A stretch of 64,000 bases of DNA. Origin: CAMLHU01 sp049680185 (GTDB taxonomy: Bacteria; Gemmatimonadota; Gemmatimonadetes; Gemmatimonadales; GWC2-71-9). The stretch is taken from positions 21,527 to 85,526 of the forward strand of contig JBAUHI010000040.1 in NCBI GenBank assembly GCA_049680185.1, written 5' to 3'. A program made the translations under genes and the position numbers. Positions 24,851 through 33,960 of this stretch are shown here, in pieces; within the stretch, counting starts at the first letter, position 1, and each line of letters starts with the position of its first letter. The notes beneath the pieces are model-generated. The model was not told the DNA's origin. It saw only the letters and a program-made list of their open reading frames with translations, and did no database searches.

Positions 24851-26614
24851 TCAGACCGACCGCAGGTCCCCTTCCCGGAACTGCTGCCGGTAGAGCCGAG
24901 CGTAGAGGCCATCCCGCGCCAGCAGCTCCTCGTGCGTCCCCACCTCCACGATGGCGCCGTGCTCCAGCGTCACGATCCGGTCGGCCCGCCGCACGGTGCT
25001 CAACCGGTGGGCGATGATCAGCGTTGTCCGTCCCACCAGAAGGCGTTCGAACGCCTCCTCGACCAGGCGCTCGCTTTCGGTATCGAGGGAGCTGGTGGCC
25101 TCATCCAGGACCAGGACCGCCGGGTCCTTGAGGATGACCCGTCCGATCGCGATCCGCTGCCGCTGCCCCCCCGAGAGCTTGACCCCCCGCTCTCCCACCA
25201 CCGTACCGTACCGCTCCGGCAGCCGCTCGATGAACTCCTCCGCGTGCGCCGCCTGCGCCGCCGCCACCACATCGGCCTCCGAGGCGTCGGGGCGGGCGTA
25301 CGCCAGGTTCTCCCGCACGGTGCCGCTGAAGAGCGCCGGCTCCTGCGGCACCAGTCCGATGGCCGCCCGGAGGTCCTTGAGCGCCAGGGTCCGGATGTCG
25401 AGGCCGTCCAGCGTGATCCGCCCCTCGGTCACGTCCCAGAACCGGGGGATGAGGGACGCCATCGTGGTCTTCCCGGCTCCGGAAGGCCCCACCAGTGCCA
25501 CCACCTCTCCCGGCGCCAGGGTGAGCGATACCCTCCGGATGGCCCAGGGTGCGTCGAGATCATTCCGGTAACGGAACGACACGTCCTCGAACCGGACCTC
25601 TCCCCTGACGGGCCTGGGAAGCGCCACCGGTCCCGCGGGATCGGTCACCTCGACCCGCTGCTCCAGGAGCTCAAAGACTCGGGTGGCAGCGCCCACAGCT
25701 TCATTATAGGAACCGAAGAGCGAGACCAGCCCCCCCACCGCCCCGGCAATAAAGAGTGTGTAGAGCACGAACTTGATGAGGTCGCCCTCGGTGAGTCTTC
25801 CGGCCAAGACCTCGCGCCCCCCCTCCCAGAGCACCGCCGTGACCCCCCAGAAGGTGACCAGGGTGATGACACCGAAAAAGATCCCCCGCACGTGGGCGCG
25901 GGTGAGGGCCATTTCGATGATGGACTGGATCTTGGAGGTGTAGCGGCCCCGCTCGGTCGGTTCCTGCACGAAGCTCTGCACGGTCCGGATCTGGCTCAGC
26001 GTTTCCTCGGCCATCGCATTCGCGTCTGCCACCTTGTCCTGCAGTCCCTTGGACACCTTGCGGAGCCGGCGCCCGAAGAAGACCGCAGAGGCCACTACCA
26101 GCGGCGCCACAAGAACCGCCGTGAGCATGAGGTGTGGCTGGCTGAGGGTCAGGATGAGGATCCCGCCCACGAGCGTCATCGTCTGGCGGAAGAACTCCGC
26201 CGCCTGGGTGCTCATCGCCGCCTGCAGGAGGCCGATGTCCACCGCCAGGCGGCTGGTCAGCTCGCCGATCCGGCGGTCGGCAAAGAACCCCGGCGGCATC
26301 TCCAGCAGCTTGCCGAAGAGCTCCCGACGGAGGCCCGCCACAGCCCGCTCACCGGTGGCGGTGAGGAGGTAGGTCTGGACGTAGTTGAGGGCGGCCTGGA
26401 TGGTGAAGAGCACGACCAGTCCCAGCGCGACCTGATCGAGATAGGACCGGCTGTGCCGGACGAAGGCGGCGTCCACCAGATAGCCGGCGAGCTGCGGGAA
26501 GGCGAGGGAGATCCCGCCGCTCAGGAGCAGCGTGACGAGCGCGAGGGTCAACGCGCCGCGGTACGGACGGACCCTGGGCCAGAGGCGCGCCAACTGTCCC
26601 GGTGGTGCGATCAA
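24851..26614 (-). CDS. ABC transporter, fused permease and ATPase (MsbA/LmrA-like half-exporter)
   Basis: 587 aa. Six transmembrane helices span about residues 15-300. The nucleotide-binding domain follows with Walker A GPSGAGKTT, signature LSGGQRQRIAIGR, Walker B VLVLDEATSSLD and H-loop AHRLS. It should work as a homodimer exporting a lipid, peptide or drug (family knowledge). The start is TTG 26614; no ATG or GTG fits upstream before the neighbour. It is 31 bp behind the heme synthase fusion and probably co-transcribed, so a heme-related cargo is conceivable but unsupported. Confidence 0.92.
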   Translation of the reverse strand: MIAPPGQLARLWPRVRPYRGALTLALVTLLLSGGISLAFPQLAGYLVDAAFVRHSRSYLDQVALGLVVLFTIQAALNYVQTYLLTATGERAVAGLRRELFGKLLEMPPGFFADRRIGELTSRLAVDIGLLQAAMSTQAAEFFRQTMTLVGGILILTLSQPHLMLTAVLVAPLVVASAVFFGRRLRKVSKGLQDKVADANAMAEETLSQIRTVQSFVQEPTERGRYTSKIQSIIEMALTRAHVRGIFFGVITLVTFWGVTAVLWEGGREVLAGRLTEGDLIKFVLYTLFIAGAVGGLVSLFGSYNEAVGAATRVFELLEQRVEVTDPAGPVALPRPVRGEVRFEDVSFRYRNDLDAPWAIRRVSLTLAPGEVVALVGPSGAGKTTMASLIPRFWDVTEGRITLDGLDIRTLALKDLRAAIGLVPQEPALFSGTVRENLAYARPDASEADVVAAAQAAHAEEFIERLPERYGTVVGERGVKLSGGQRQRIAIGRVILKDPAVLVLDEATSSLDTESERLVEEAFERLLVGRTTLIIAHRLSTVRRADRIVTLEHGAIVEVGTHEELLARDGLYARLYRQQFREGDLRSV

Positions 26615-26645
26615 CCGCTTGCGTGGCTCGGTGGTGGTGGCGGCG

Positions 26646-28538
26646 TCAGCGGCCGTGGGGGGCCTCCGTTGGAGCGGCCGGACCCATCGAAGGGGGCGCG
26701 GGGAGGGTCATCACCTCCGGAGCCCGGTCGGCGTGCCCGAACGGCACCGCCCGGTCGACCCCCATAGCGGCGAACAACAGGAACAAGTAGAGCAGGGAGT
26801 ACTTGTACATCTTCCACGCTGTCGGGGTCACCGTTGACTCCCGCAGCAGCCGGATGCAGTACCAGAGGAGTCGGGCGCCGAGGAGCACCGCAACGACGGC
26901 GTAGAAGAGGCCAAGGTCGCCGGAGAGCCACGGCAGGAGCGTAAGGGGCAGCAGCATCACGGTGTAGCCCAGCATCTGGAGCTTGGTGCGGTGCTCCCCC
27001 TGGACCAGCGGCATCATGGGGACCCCGGCCTTGGCGTATTCCCCTTGCTTGATGAGGGCCAAGGCCCAGAAGTGGGGTGGGGTCCAGTAGAAGATGATGG
27101 CAAAGAGGTAGATGGCCGTCAGGTCGAGCCGTCCCGCCATCGCGGCCCACCCCACCAGCGGCGGGAACGCCCCCGCTGCCCCGCCGATCACGATATTCTG
27201 CGCGGTCCACCGCTTGAGCCAGATGGTGTACACCACCACATAGAACAGGAGCCCCGCGAGCGCGAGCCACGCCGCGAGCGGGTTCACGTAGGCCCAGAAG
27301 AGGGCAAAGGACGAGGCGCCGAGCGCCATCCCGAAGGCGAGCGCACCCCAGGCCGGCATCCGGCCCGACGGCACCGGTCGCAGCTTGGTGCGGCTCATCC
27401 TGTCGTCGATGTCGCGATCGAACCACATGTTGATGGCATTGGCCCCGCCGGCCATCAGGTAGCCCGCGATGACCACCCACACCACCAGTCCGACCGAGGG
27501 GAGCCCGTGGCCGGTGATGAACATCGGGAAGACCGTGGTGACGAGCAGGAGCGAGATGATCCGCGGCTTAGTGAGCGTTATCAGGTCGCGCAGCACCGAC
27601 GGCCGTGCCCCGGGCGCGCCCTGTTCCAACTCGGCGCTCACTGCCTCCACCGCCGGGGTCCGGCGCGAAAAGAAGATCAGCACCACCAGCATGGCCCAGA
27701 CCGAGGTGCCGGTGAAGAGGTGCAACGCCCGGAGGCCGGGGGGCAGGAGGTGCAGGACCATCGCTGCCGCCACCGCCACCTGCGCCAGCGACACCACCAG
27801 CAGGGCCACCGTCATCCGCTGATAGCGGAGGCCCGCCGGCCCACGCTTGCCCCGGGCGGCCCACGCCAGCGCCAGTACGAGACCGACGAAGGTGAACGCC
27901 AGCAGGCGGTGGGTCCAATGGATCTGGGCGAGCGAATTGGACGGCGGGAAGAGGCTGCCGTCACAGAGCGGGAAGCCGGAGCAGTACCAGCCGGCGTGCA
28001 GATTGGCGGTGAGCGCGCCGAAGAGGATTACGATGAACCCGAGACCTGCGGTGACACGCGCCAGCGTGTGGCCGGGATGCCGTTCGACCGGTGGGAGCGC
28101 CTCCTGTACCGTGGAGGCGCGCATTGCCGTCACCAGGAGTGCCGCCAGCACCAGCATCGCATTGGCCAGGTGCACCACCACCACCGCGGGGGGGAGGGTG
28201 AACTTGACCGTGATGGCGCCGAGGAGGACCTGCACCACCAGCAGCACGAAGGCGAGGGTGGCGGGGTTCCGGAGGCGGGGTTCATTGCGGTGCCGGATCC
28301 AGGCCACGATCCCGACCGCGGTGACCGTGATGGACACGAGCGCCGCCACCCAGCGATGGCTGATCTCGATCAGGGTCGGGAGGTCGAGGGGGGGGAACCA
28401 GCGGCCATTGCAGTTGGGCCAATGCTCGCCGCAACCGAGGCCTGAGCCGGTGATCCGGACGATGCCGCCCAGGACGATCAGGAGGAAGGTGAACGCAGCG
28501 CCGGTCCAGGCCAGGCGTCGAAGTAGCTTGGGGTCCAT
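26646..28538 (-). CDS. Heme A synthase-heme O synthase fusion (CtaA-CtaB)
   Basis: 630-aa polytopic membrane protein. Residues 1-295 are CtaA/Cox15-like: four heme-ligand histidines (H61, H123, H210, H273) and two cysteine pairs (C36/C43, C186/C192). Residues 312-600 are CtaB/CyoE-like with the prenyltransferase motif N370-x3-D374-x3-D378 and RTKLRPVPSG. CtaB farnesylates heme B to heme O and CtaA oxidises it to heme A for cytochrome oxidase, so one chain holds consecutive steps. No oxidase subunit genes lie in the window. ATG 28538 fits the family N-terminus. Confidence 0.95.
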   Translation of the reverse strand: MDPKLLRRLAWTGAAFTFLLIVLGGIVRITGSGLGCGEHWPNCNGRWFPPLDLPTLIEISHRWVAALVSITVTAVGIVAWIRHRNEPRLRNPATLAFVLLVVQVLLGAITVKFTLPPAVVVVHLANAMLVLAALLVTAMRASTVQEALPPVERHPGHTLARVTAGLGFIVILFGALTANLHAGWYCSGFPLCDGSLFPPSNSLAQIHWTHRLLAFTFVGLVLALAWAARGKRGPAGLRYQRMTVALLVVSLAQVAVAAAMVLHLLPPGLRALHLFTGTSVWAMLVVLIFFSRRTPAVEAVSAELEQGAPGARPSVLRDLITLTKPRIISLLLVTTVFPMFITGHGLPSVGLVVWVVIAGYLMAGGANAINMWFDRDIDDRMSRTKLRPVPSGRMPAWGALAFGMALGASSFALFWAYVNPLAAWLALAGLLFYVVVYTIWLKRWTAQNIVIGGAAGAFPPLVGWAAMAGRLDLTAIYLFAIIFYWTPPHFWALALIKQGEYAKAGVPMMPLVQGEHRTKLQMLGYTVMLLPLTLLPWLSGDLGLFYAVVAVLLGARLLWYCIRLLRESTVTPTAWKMYKYSLLYLFLLFAAMGVDRAVPFGHADRAPEVMTLPAPPSMGPAAPTEAPHGR

Positions 28539-28620
28539 GACTCCTATTCCAGCAGACGATCAAGGGCGGGGCTCGGGCGGGCGGCCGACCAGACAGAGGT
28601 CAAAAAACCGTGTTTGAACG

Positions 28621-28927
28621 CGGGTTGTCAAGCTGCGCAGAGACGGAGGGACGCAGAGGCGGATGGACGGACGGACGCATCAGGCGCGTGAGGCGCATAG
28701 GCGCACAGGCGCACGGACGGACGGACGCACAGACGCACAGACGCACAGGTACTCCGACGCAGGGGCCTAGGGGCGCTGAGGCTGAGGGGTGCCTGAGGCG
28801 GAGGCTGAGACCCGTATAGATTTCGCTCGGTCGATTCGCTCCGGCGTCCGAGCGTCCGAGCGTCCGAGCATCTGTTCACTCTCGGCCCTGCGCCCGTCCG
28901 CCTGTTCGCCTGTGCGCCTGTGCGCCT
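28621..28927. repeat. Low-complexity inverted array (GGCGCAC/GGACGG units)
   Basis: About 300 bp between the heme synthase and permease genes. The left part has units such as AGGCGCATAGGCGCACAGG (28691-28709) and GGACGGACGGACGCAC. The right part carries reverse-complement units: GCGTCCGA three times (28844-28867) and GCCTGTTCGCCTGTGCGCC. No coding sense was found on either strand. It runs up to the ribosome site of the permease. Confidence 0.6.
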
Positions 28928-28943
28928 CTCCGAAAGGTCCCCT

Positions 28944-30296
28944 GTGACCCCCGACCCCTCCCGCGATGCCTGGGGCGAGCGACTCGGCCGCCGCTTGGGG
29001 CTCTGGAGCGCGGTGGCCGTGCTGGTGGGCTCCACTATAGGAAGCGGGATATTCCGGGTCCCGGCCCTCGTGGCCGGGGAGATCGGCTCGGCGGTCCCGG
29101 TGCTGGTCCTCTGGCTCATCGGTGGGCTGGTGGCCTTGGCCGGGGCGCTCACGCTGGCCGAGCTCGCGGCGGCACTCCCGCGGTCGGGGGGGATCTTCGC
29201 GTTCATTCTGGAAGCGTTCGGGCCGTTGCCCGCCTTCCTCTTCGGATGGTCCGAGCTCGTGGTGCTTCGCGCCGCCGCGTTAGGTGCCATCGCCACCATC
29301 TTTGCCGAGTACCTCGGCTATTTCCTTCCGCTCACGCCGATGGAGGTGCGCTACGTCGCCGCCGGGGCGGTGATCGTGTGCGGCGCTTTCAATTATGTGG
29401 GCGTCAACGTGGCGGCCGTCCTCAACAACATCGCGACCGGCCTCAAGTTCGCGGCACTTGCCGGTCTGGCGGTCCTGGCCTTCGTGGCGGGGGAGGGGAG
29501 CGTCACGCATTTCACTGCGACCTCGGCGGCGCCGGCGGCTGGGCTCTCGGTGATGGCCACGGCATTGGTGGCGGTGATGTGGACCTATGACGGATGGGCC
29601 GACCTGGCGTTCATGGGCGGTGAGGTGAAGGATCCTGCCCGGAACCTGCCGCGCGCACTCCTCCTCGGCACCGGGCTCATCGTGCTGGTGTATGCGCTGA
29701 TCAACGTCGCATACATCTATCTGGTGCCGATCTCGGAGATGGGGAGCTCCAAGCTCATTGCCGCTGATGCTGCCCGCCGGATCCCGCTCCTGGGTGCCGG
29801 GGGTGCTGGGGTCATTGCCGCGATGGTGATGGTCTCCTGTTTCGGTGCGCTCAACGGCTCGATGATGACCGGGCCCAGGGTCTTCTTCGCGATGGCCGAT
29901 CGCGGGCTCTTCTTCCGGGGGATCGCGCGGGTCTCGCCCCGGTTCCAGAGTCCGTCGGTGGCCATCTGGCTGGCCACGCTGCTGGGCACCGTCTACGTGC
30001 TGCTCAACGACTTCAAGCAGCTGGCCGACAAGTTCATCCTCGGCATCTGGCCGTTCTATGCGCTGGCGGTGGCGGCGGTCTTCGTCTTCCGTCATTCGCG
30101 CCCCGACCTCGAGCGCCCCTACCGCGCCTGGGGATATCCGGTGGTGCCGGTGCTCTTTTTGGTGGCGTCGGTGGGGATGGTGGTGAATGCACTCTGGGTC
30201 GATCCCCTCAATACCGGGATCACCTTCGGGATCATTGGCGCGGGGGTGCCGGCGTTCTTCCTCTGGCGCCGGTTCGGTGCAGTTTCGGCCACATGA
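28944..30296 (+). CDS. APC-family amino acid permease
   Basis: 450-aa inner-membrane transporter with about 12 helices. The helix-1 motif VGSTIGSGIFRVPALVA is the substrate-binding signature of APC permeases, and YDGWADLAFMGGEVKDPARNLPRAL is the conserved helix 6-7 loop. Length is normal. The GTG at 28944 is preferred over upstream starts because it has AAAGG 7 bp before it and the upstream codons lie in the repeat array. Probable amino-acid uptake or antiport; substrate unknown. Confidence 0.92.
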   Translation: MTPDPSRDAWGERLGRRLGLWSAVAVLVGSTIGSGIFRVPALVAGEIGSAVPVLVLWLIGGLVALAGALTLAELAAALPRSGGIFAFILEAFGPLPAFLFGWSELVVLRAAALGAIATIFAEYLGYFLPLTPMEVRYVAAGAVIVCGAFNYVGVNVAAVLNNIATGLKFAALAGLAVLAFVAGEGSVTHFTATSAAPAAGLSVMATALVAVMWTYDGWADLAFMGGEVKDPARNLPRALLLGTGLIVLVYALINVAYIYLVPISEMGSSKLIAADAARRIPLLGAGGAGVIAAMVMVSCFGALNGSMMTGPRVFFAMADRGLFFRGIARVSPRFQSPSVAIWLATLLGTVYVLLNDFKQLADKFILGIWPFYALAVAAVFVFRHSRPDLERPYRAWGYPVVPVLFLVASVGMVVNALWVDPLNTGITFGIIGAGVPAFFLWRRFGAVSAT

Positions 30297-30318
30297 AGCG
30301 GGGGTGAAGGCGGAACGC

Positions 30319-30346
30319 TTGACCCCGGGTGGCCAGCGCGTAAGTT
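30319..30346 (+). promoter_or_regulatory. Candidate promoter of the second TonB receptor
   Basis: TTGACC (30319-30324), 16-bp spacer and TAAGTT (30341-30346), inside CGTAAGTTAGG. The same CGTAAGTTAG decamer is found at 51678-51687 before the GH2 fusion gene. Confidence 0.45.
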
Positions 30347-30368
30347 AGGTCGAGTGTGACGAAGCTCA

Positions 30369-30412
30369 CCGAGCGGGAAGCTCGGGGTTTCGCGTCCTGC
30401 AGGGCAAACCCC
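30369..30412 (+). promoter_or_regulatory. Leader RNA with two competing stems
   Basis: CCGAGC-GGGAA-GCTCGG (30369-30385) and GGGGTTT (30384-30390) pairing with AAACCCC (30406-30412) share bases 30384-30385, so the two cannot fully form together. It lies 18 bp before the TonB receptor start. No known riboswitch class was recognised. Confidence 0.35.
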
Positions 30413-30429
30413 ACAATTCGAGGCACATC

Positions 30430-33400
30430 ATGACGAGGTTTCGTCGGGCAGCAGCCTGGGCGATCGTCGCGGTACTGGCCGCGTGCAGCGCCGGTCCGCT
30501 CGCCGCGCAAGGCGTCACCAGCGCGGCCGTGCAGGGCAAGGTCACCCAGGCGGGGGGAACGCCCGTCGAAGGTGCCACCGTCATCATCGTCAACACCAGC
30601 ACCGGCCAGCGCTTCCAGGTGCAGACCCGCGCTGGCGGCCGGTACACCTTGGAGAACGTGGCGCCGGGCGGGCCCTACAGCATCTCCGCGCGCGGCGTCG
30701 GCTTCCAGCCCAACACGCTGACCGGCGTACAGCTGAGCTTGGGCCAGCGCTTCAACGCCAACTTCGAGCTCACCCAGTCGGTGGTCCAGGTCCAGGAATT
30801 GACCATCAACGCCGCGGTGGATCCGCTGATCAATCGTGGACGCACTGGTGCGGCGAGCACCATCTCCGACTCGCTGGTCGCGAGCCTGCCGACCCTGAGC
30901 CGGAACTTCACCGACTTCATCGTGGCCAGCCCGCAGGTGATCGCGGCGCCGGGCGGGAGCCCGTCGATCGCCGGCTCCAACAACCGGTTCAACAACATCC
31001 AGATCGACGGCGCGGTCAACAACGACCTCTTCGGACTCGGCAGCAGCGGCGTCCCCGGTGGTCAGAACGAGAACGCCCGACCGATCCCGCTCGACGCCGT
31101 GAAGCAGTTCCAGATCCTGGTCTCGCCGTTCGACGTGCGGCAGGGCGGGTTCACCGGCGGTCTCATCAACGCGGTGACCAAGAGCGGCACCAACGAGTTC
31201 CACGGAGATGCCTGGCTCCAGACCCAGAATGAGGGGCTGGTCGGGGCCGACAGCGCCTCGAACAAGATCGCCAGCTTCAACACCACCCGCTTCGGCGGCT
31301 CGCTGGGCGGTCCGATCGTCAAGGACAGGGCGCAGTTCTTCGTGAGCGCCGACATCCAGCATTCCGTCACTCCGTACAGTGGCGCACTCTTGGCCGGGGC
31401 GAACCAGACGCTGGCCCAGTCGTTCGCCGATACCCTGCAGTCCGTGTACCACATCGGTGCCGGAACTGCGGGGACGTTCAACGCCAACAACCCGGCGACG
31501 AACCTCTTCGGCAAGGTCAACGCACAAGTGGGCCAGAACAGCCAGCTCGAGATCTCGGAGAACTACGGAAAGACCACCGCCGACAACATCTACGCCGGGC
31601 GGTCGATCAACGGCAATTATGCGCTCACCAGCAACATGTACCAGATCACCAACACCACCAACAGCCTCCGGCTCAAGTTGACCAGCGTGCTGGGTGATCG
31701 GTACAACAACGAGCTCATCGCCGGGTATCAGTCCGTGAGCGACAACCGGCCGCCGAACAGCGACCTGGCCACGATCCAGCTGACCGGGACCGGCGGCGTC
31801 TTCCTGCTGGCCGGGGCGGAGCGCTTCTCGCAGGCCAATACCCTCGATCAGAAGATTTTCGAGCTCACCGATAACCTCAGCTTCGACCTCAACGCGAAGA
31901 ACCACCTGACCGTCGGCACCCACAACGAATTCTTCGGATTCACCAACGTCTTCTTCGCGCAGTCGATCGGGCAGTGGAACTTCGGGACGCTGGACTCGTT
32001 GGCCCAAGGGCTCCCCAACACCTACACCCGAGCCCTGACCGGCGCGCAAGCGGGGATTGCCGGCGGGCGCACCGACGGCCCGGTGGCAAATTTCGACGTG
32101 CATCAGTTCGGGTTATACGTGATGGACCAGTTCACCCCCTCCCCGAAGATGACGATCCAGATCGGGCTCCGGGCGGACGACCCGACCTTCCCCACCAAGC
32201 TGGCGTTCAACCAGCAGCTCTCCGACTCGATGGGGATCAACACCAGCGTCTTCCCGAGCGGGAACATCCTCTGGGCGCCGCGGCTCGGCTTCAACTACGA
32301 CGCCAAGGGCGATGGTTCGCTCATCATCCGTGGCGGCGCCGGCATCTTCAGCGGCCGGCCGCCGTACGTCTGGCTCTCGAACGCCTACGCAAACACCGGC
32401 AAGGAGCAGGCCCAGCTGACCTGCACCGTGGCTGCGGGAAACATTCCGGCGTTCAATGCCGACACCACCCAGTACACCGCGTGCAATCCTGCCACGGTGC
32501 TCGGCCAGCCGAAGGCGACGGTCAACGTCTTCGACAAGAACTTCAAGTTCCCGCAGACCTTCCGCGTCACCCTCGGCGGCGACAAGAAGCTGCCGTGGGG
32601 GATGGTCGCGAGCGTGGACCTGATGTACGCGATGAACTACAACACGCTCTACCTCAACGACGCGAACCTGCTCGGGATCCAGGGTCACTTAGCGGGCGAA
32701 GGGAACCGGCCTGTATATGGTAATCCTGGGACCGCGGGGAACGCCGGCGTTCTGAACCCGACGCCGATCAAGGCGACGGGGGGGAACAACTTCAACCAGG
32801 TGATCGTCCAGACCAACCAGAACAAGGACTACGCCTACTCCGGGTCGTTCCAGGTCGCGAAGAACTTTGCCGATCACATCGAGTTCACCGCCGGGTACAC
32901 CTACTCCCGGGCGTATGACCTGATCTCGCAGACGTCGAGCATCGCCGCCTCGAACCTGGGCTTCGCGACCCTCGACGGCACGCTCGCCGACCGGAACGTC
33001 CGTCCCTCGGCATTTGACCGGCCCAACAAGATCACGATCAGCGGCACTTATCACTTCCCGCACGCCATCGACCTGTCCCTCATTTACATCGGGATCTCCG
33101 GGACGCCGTACGGTTACGTGGTGAGCGGCGACGCGAATTTCGACGGCATCGGCACGTCGCAGCAGAACGACATGTTCTATGTGCCGAAGGACTCCAACGA
33201 CATCACGATGAACGGCGCCAGCCCGGCGGCCCGAACGGCACAATTCGACTCGCTCAACACGTACATCAATGGCGAGTCGTGCCTCAGCAGCCAGCGCGGC
33301 CAGGTGATGCAACGCGACAGCTGCCGGAACCCCTGGCAGAACTACCTGAACAGCACCCTGTCCTGGACCCCGCAGATCGCCGGTCAGCGATTCCAGATCT

Positions 33401-33615
33401 CGGCGGACGTGATCAACCTGCTGCACCTGATCAGCAGCGACTGGGGCATCATCCGCACCACCAGCGGTTTCGAAGGCCAGAACATCGTGAGGAAGACCGG
33501 CTACGATCAGTTCAATCAGCGGAACATCTACTCCCTGGCGCTTCCGGTGCAGAGCGTCCAAAGCGTCGCGCTCTCGCGCTGGCGGATCCAGCTGGGAGCC
33601 AAGTACGCATTCTGA
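30430..33615 (+). CDS. TonB-dependent receptor (Oar-like)
   Basis: 1061-aa outer-membrane receptor. The signal peptide ends PLAA before Q. A carboxypeptidase-regulatory-like domain (about 35-115, VQGKVTQAGGTPVEGATVII) precedes a plug (about 150-260, FNNIQIDGAVNNDLFGLGSS, GLINAVTKSGTNEFHGDA) and a large barrel ending in WRIQLGAKYAF. It differs clearly from the receptor at 12.5 kb. A VLAAC segment could be read as a lipobox, but the A-x-A site before glutamine is the better match. It has its own promoter and terminator; ligand unknown. Confidence 0.92.
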   Translation: MTRFRRAAAWAIVAVLAACSAGPLAAQGVTSAAVQGKVTQAGGTPVEGATVIIVNTSTGQRFQVQTRAGGRYTLENVAPGGPYSISARGVGFQPNTLTGVQLSLGQRFNANFELTQSVVQVQELTINAAVDPLINRGRTGAASTISDSLVASLPTLSRNFTDFIVASPQVIAAPGGSPSIAGSNNRFNNIQIDGAVNNDLFGLGSSGVPGGQNENARPIPLDAVKQFQILVSPFDVRQGGFTGGLINAVTKSGTNEFHGDAWLQTQNEGLVGADSASNKIASFNTTRFGGSLGGPIVKDRAQFFVSADIQHSVTPYSGALLAGANQTLAQSFADTLQSVYHIGAGTAGTFNANNPATNLFGKVNAQVGQNSQLEISENYGKTTADNIYAGRSINGNYALTSNMYQITNTTNSLRLKLTSVLGDRYNNELIAGYQSVSDNRPPNSDLATIQLTGTGGVFLLAGAERFSQANTLDQKIFELTDNLSFDLNAKNHLTVGTHNEFFGFTNVFFAQSIGQWNFGTLDSLAQGLPNTYTRALTGAQAGIAGGRTDGPVANFDVHQFGLYVMDQFTPSPKMTIQIGLRADDPTFPTKLAFNQQLSDSMGINTSVFPSGNILWAPRLGFNYDAKGDGSLIIRGGAGIFSGRPPYVWLSNAYANTGKEQAQLTCTVAAGNIPAFNADTTQYTACNPATVLGQPKATVNVFDKNFKFPQTFRVTLGGDKKLPWGMVASVDLMYAMNYNTLYLNDANLLGIQGHLAGEGNRPVYGNPGTAGNAGVLNPTPIKATGGNNFNQVIVQTNQNKDYAYSGSFQVAKNFADHIEFTAGYTYSRAYDLISQTSSIAASNLGFATLDGTLADRNVRPSAFDRPNKITISGTYHFPHAIDLSLIYIGISGTPYGYVVSGDANFDGIGTSQQNDMFYVPKDSNDITMNGASPAARTAQFDSLNTYINGESCLSSQRGQVMQRDSCRNPWQNYLNSTLSWTPQIAGQRFQISADVINLLHLISSDWGIIRTTSGFEGQNIVRKTGYDQFNQRNIYSLALPVQSVQSVALSRWRIQLGAKYAF

Positions 33616-33636
33616 CCGACGCGGATGAATACAACG

Positions 33637-33671
33637 ACCGGGCGCTCCGAAAGGGGCGCCCGGTCCGTTTT
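33637..33671 (+). terminator. Terminator of the second TonB receptor gene
   Basis: ACCGGGCGC (33637-33645) pairs perfectly with GCGCCCGGT (33656-33664); TTTT follows at 33668-33671. It is 22 bp behind the stop codon. Confidence 0.8.
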
Positions 33672-33728
33672 GTGGCATTCGCTCAATGATGCCTGCCTCA
33701 GCTCCTGTCCCCCTCTCCAACATCACCA

Positions 33729-33772
33729 GACCCTCACCCTTACCCCTCTCCCTGCGGGAGAGGGGTGAGGGT
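33729..33772. repeat. CCCTCTCCC-type palindromic repeat
   Basis: ACCCTCACCC and ACCCCTCTCCC followed by TGC and the complementary GGGAGAGGGGT and GAGGGT form a near-perfect hairpin. Hairpins with this wording are common intergenic repeats in many proteobacterial and soil genomes (general knowledge). A second partial copy (TGAGGGGTGAGGGTAGAG) follows at 33791-33808. Confidence 0.65.
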
Positions 33773-33841
33773 AACAGTCGCGGCGAGAAGTGAGGGGTGA
33801 GGGTAGAGCGGCAACGAGGGGGGTGGGAGTGAGGCCAGCAA

Positions 33842-33870
33842 GGTCCCTCGCTCCGCTCGGGATGACAGCT
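33842..33870. repeat. Short imperfect palindrome (CCCTCGCTCCGCTCGGG type)
   Basis: TCCCTCGCTCCGCTCGGGA followed by TGACAGC. A related palindrome, CCCTTCGCTACGCTCAGGG, is at 55438-55456. Both resemble a dispersed intergenic repeat often seen in environmental genomes; function unknown. Confidence 0.45.
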
Positions 33871-33906
33871 GTATTGCGTCTGACATCTCGAACACGATCT
33901 TCGGTC

Positions 33907-33954
33907 GTCCCTCCGTCCCTCCGTCCCTCCGTCCCTCCGTCCCTCCGTCCCTCC
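33907..33954. repeat. Tandem repeat, six perfect copies of GTCCCTCC
   Basis: Six exact 8-bp copies, ending 6 bp before the stop codon of lptG (which is on the minus strand). No gene is overlapped. Copy number may vary between strains by slippage (inference). Confidence 0.9.
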
Positions 33955-33960
33955 GTCTCG

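Noticed and set aside
30430..30520. Lipoprotein signal on the second TonB receptor
   Set aside because: VLAAC fits loosely, but TonB receptors are barrel proteins and a better A-x-A site before Gln follows.
33907..33954. CRISPR array
   Set aside because: Units are 8 bp with no spacers and no cas genes.
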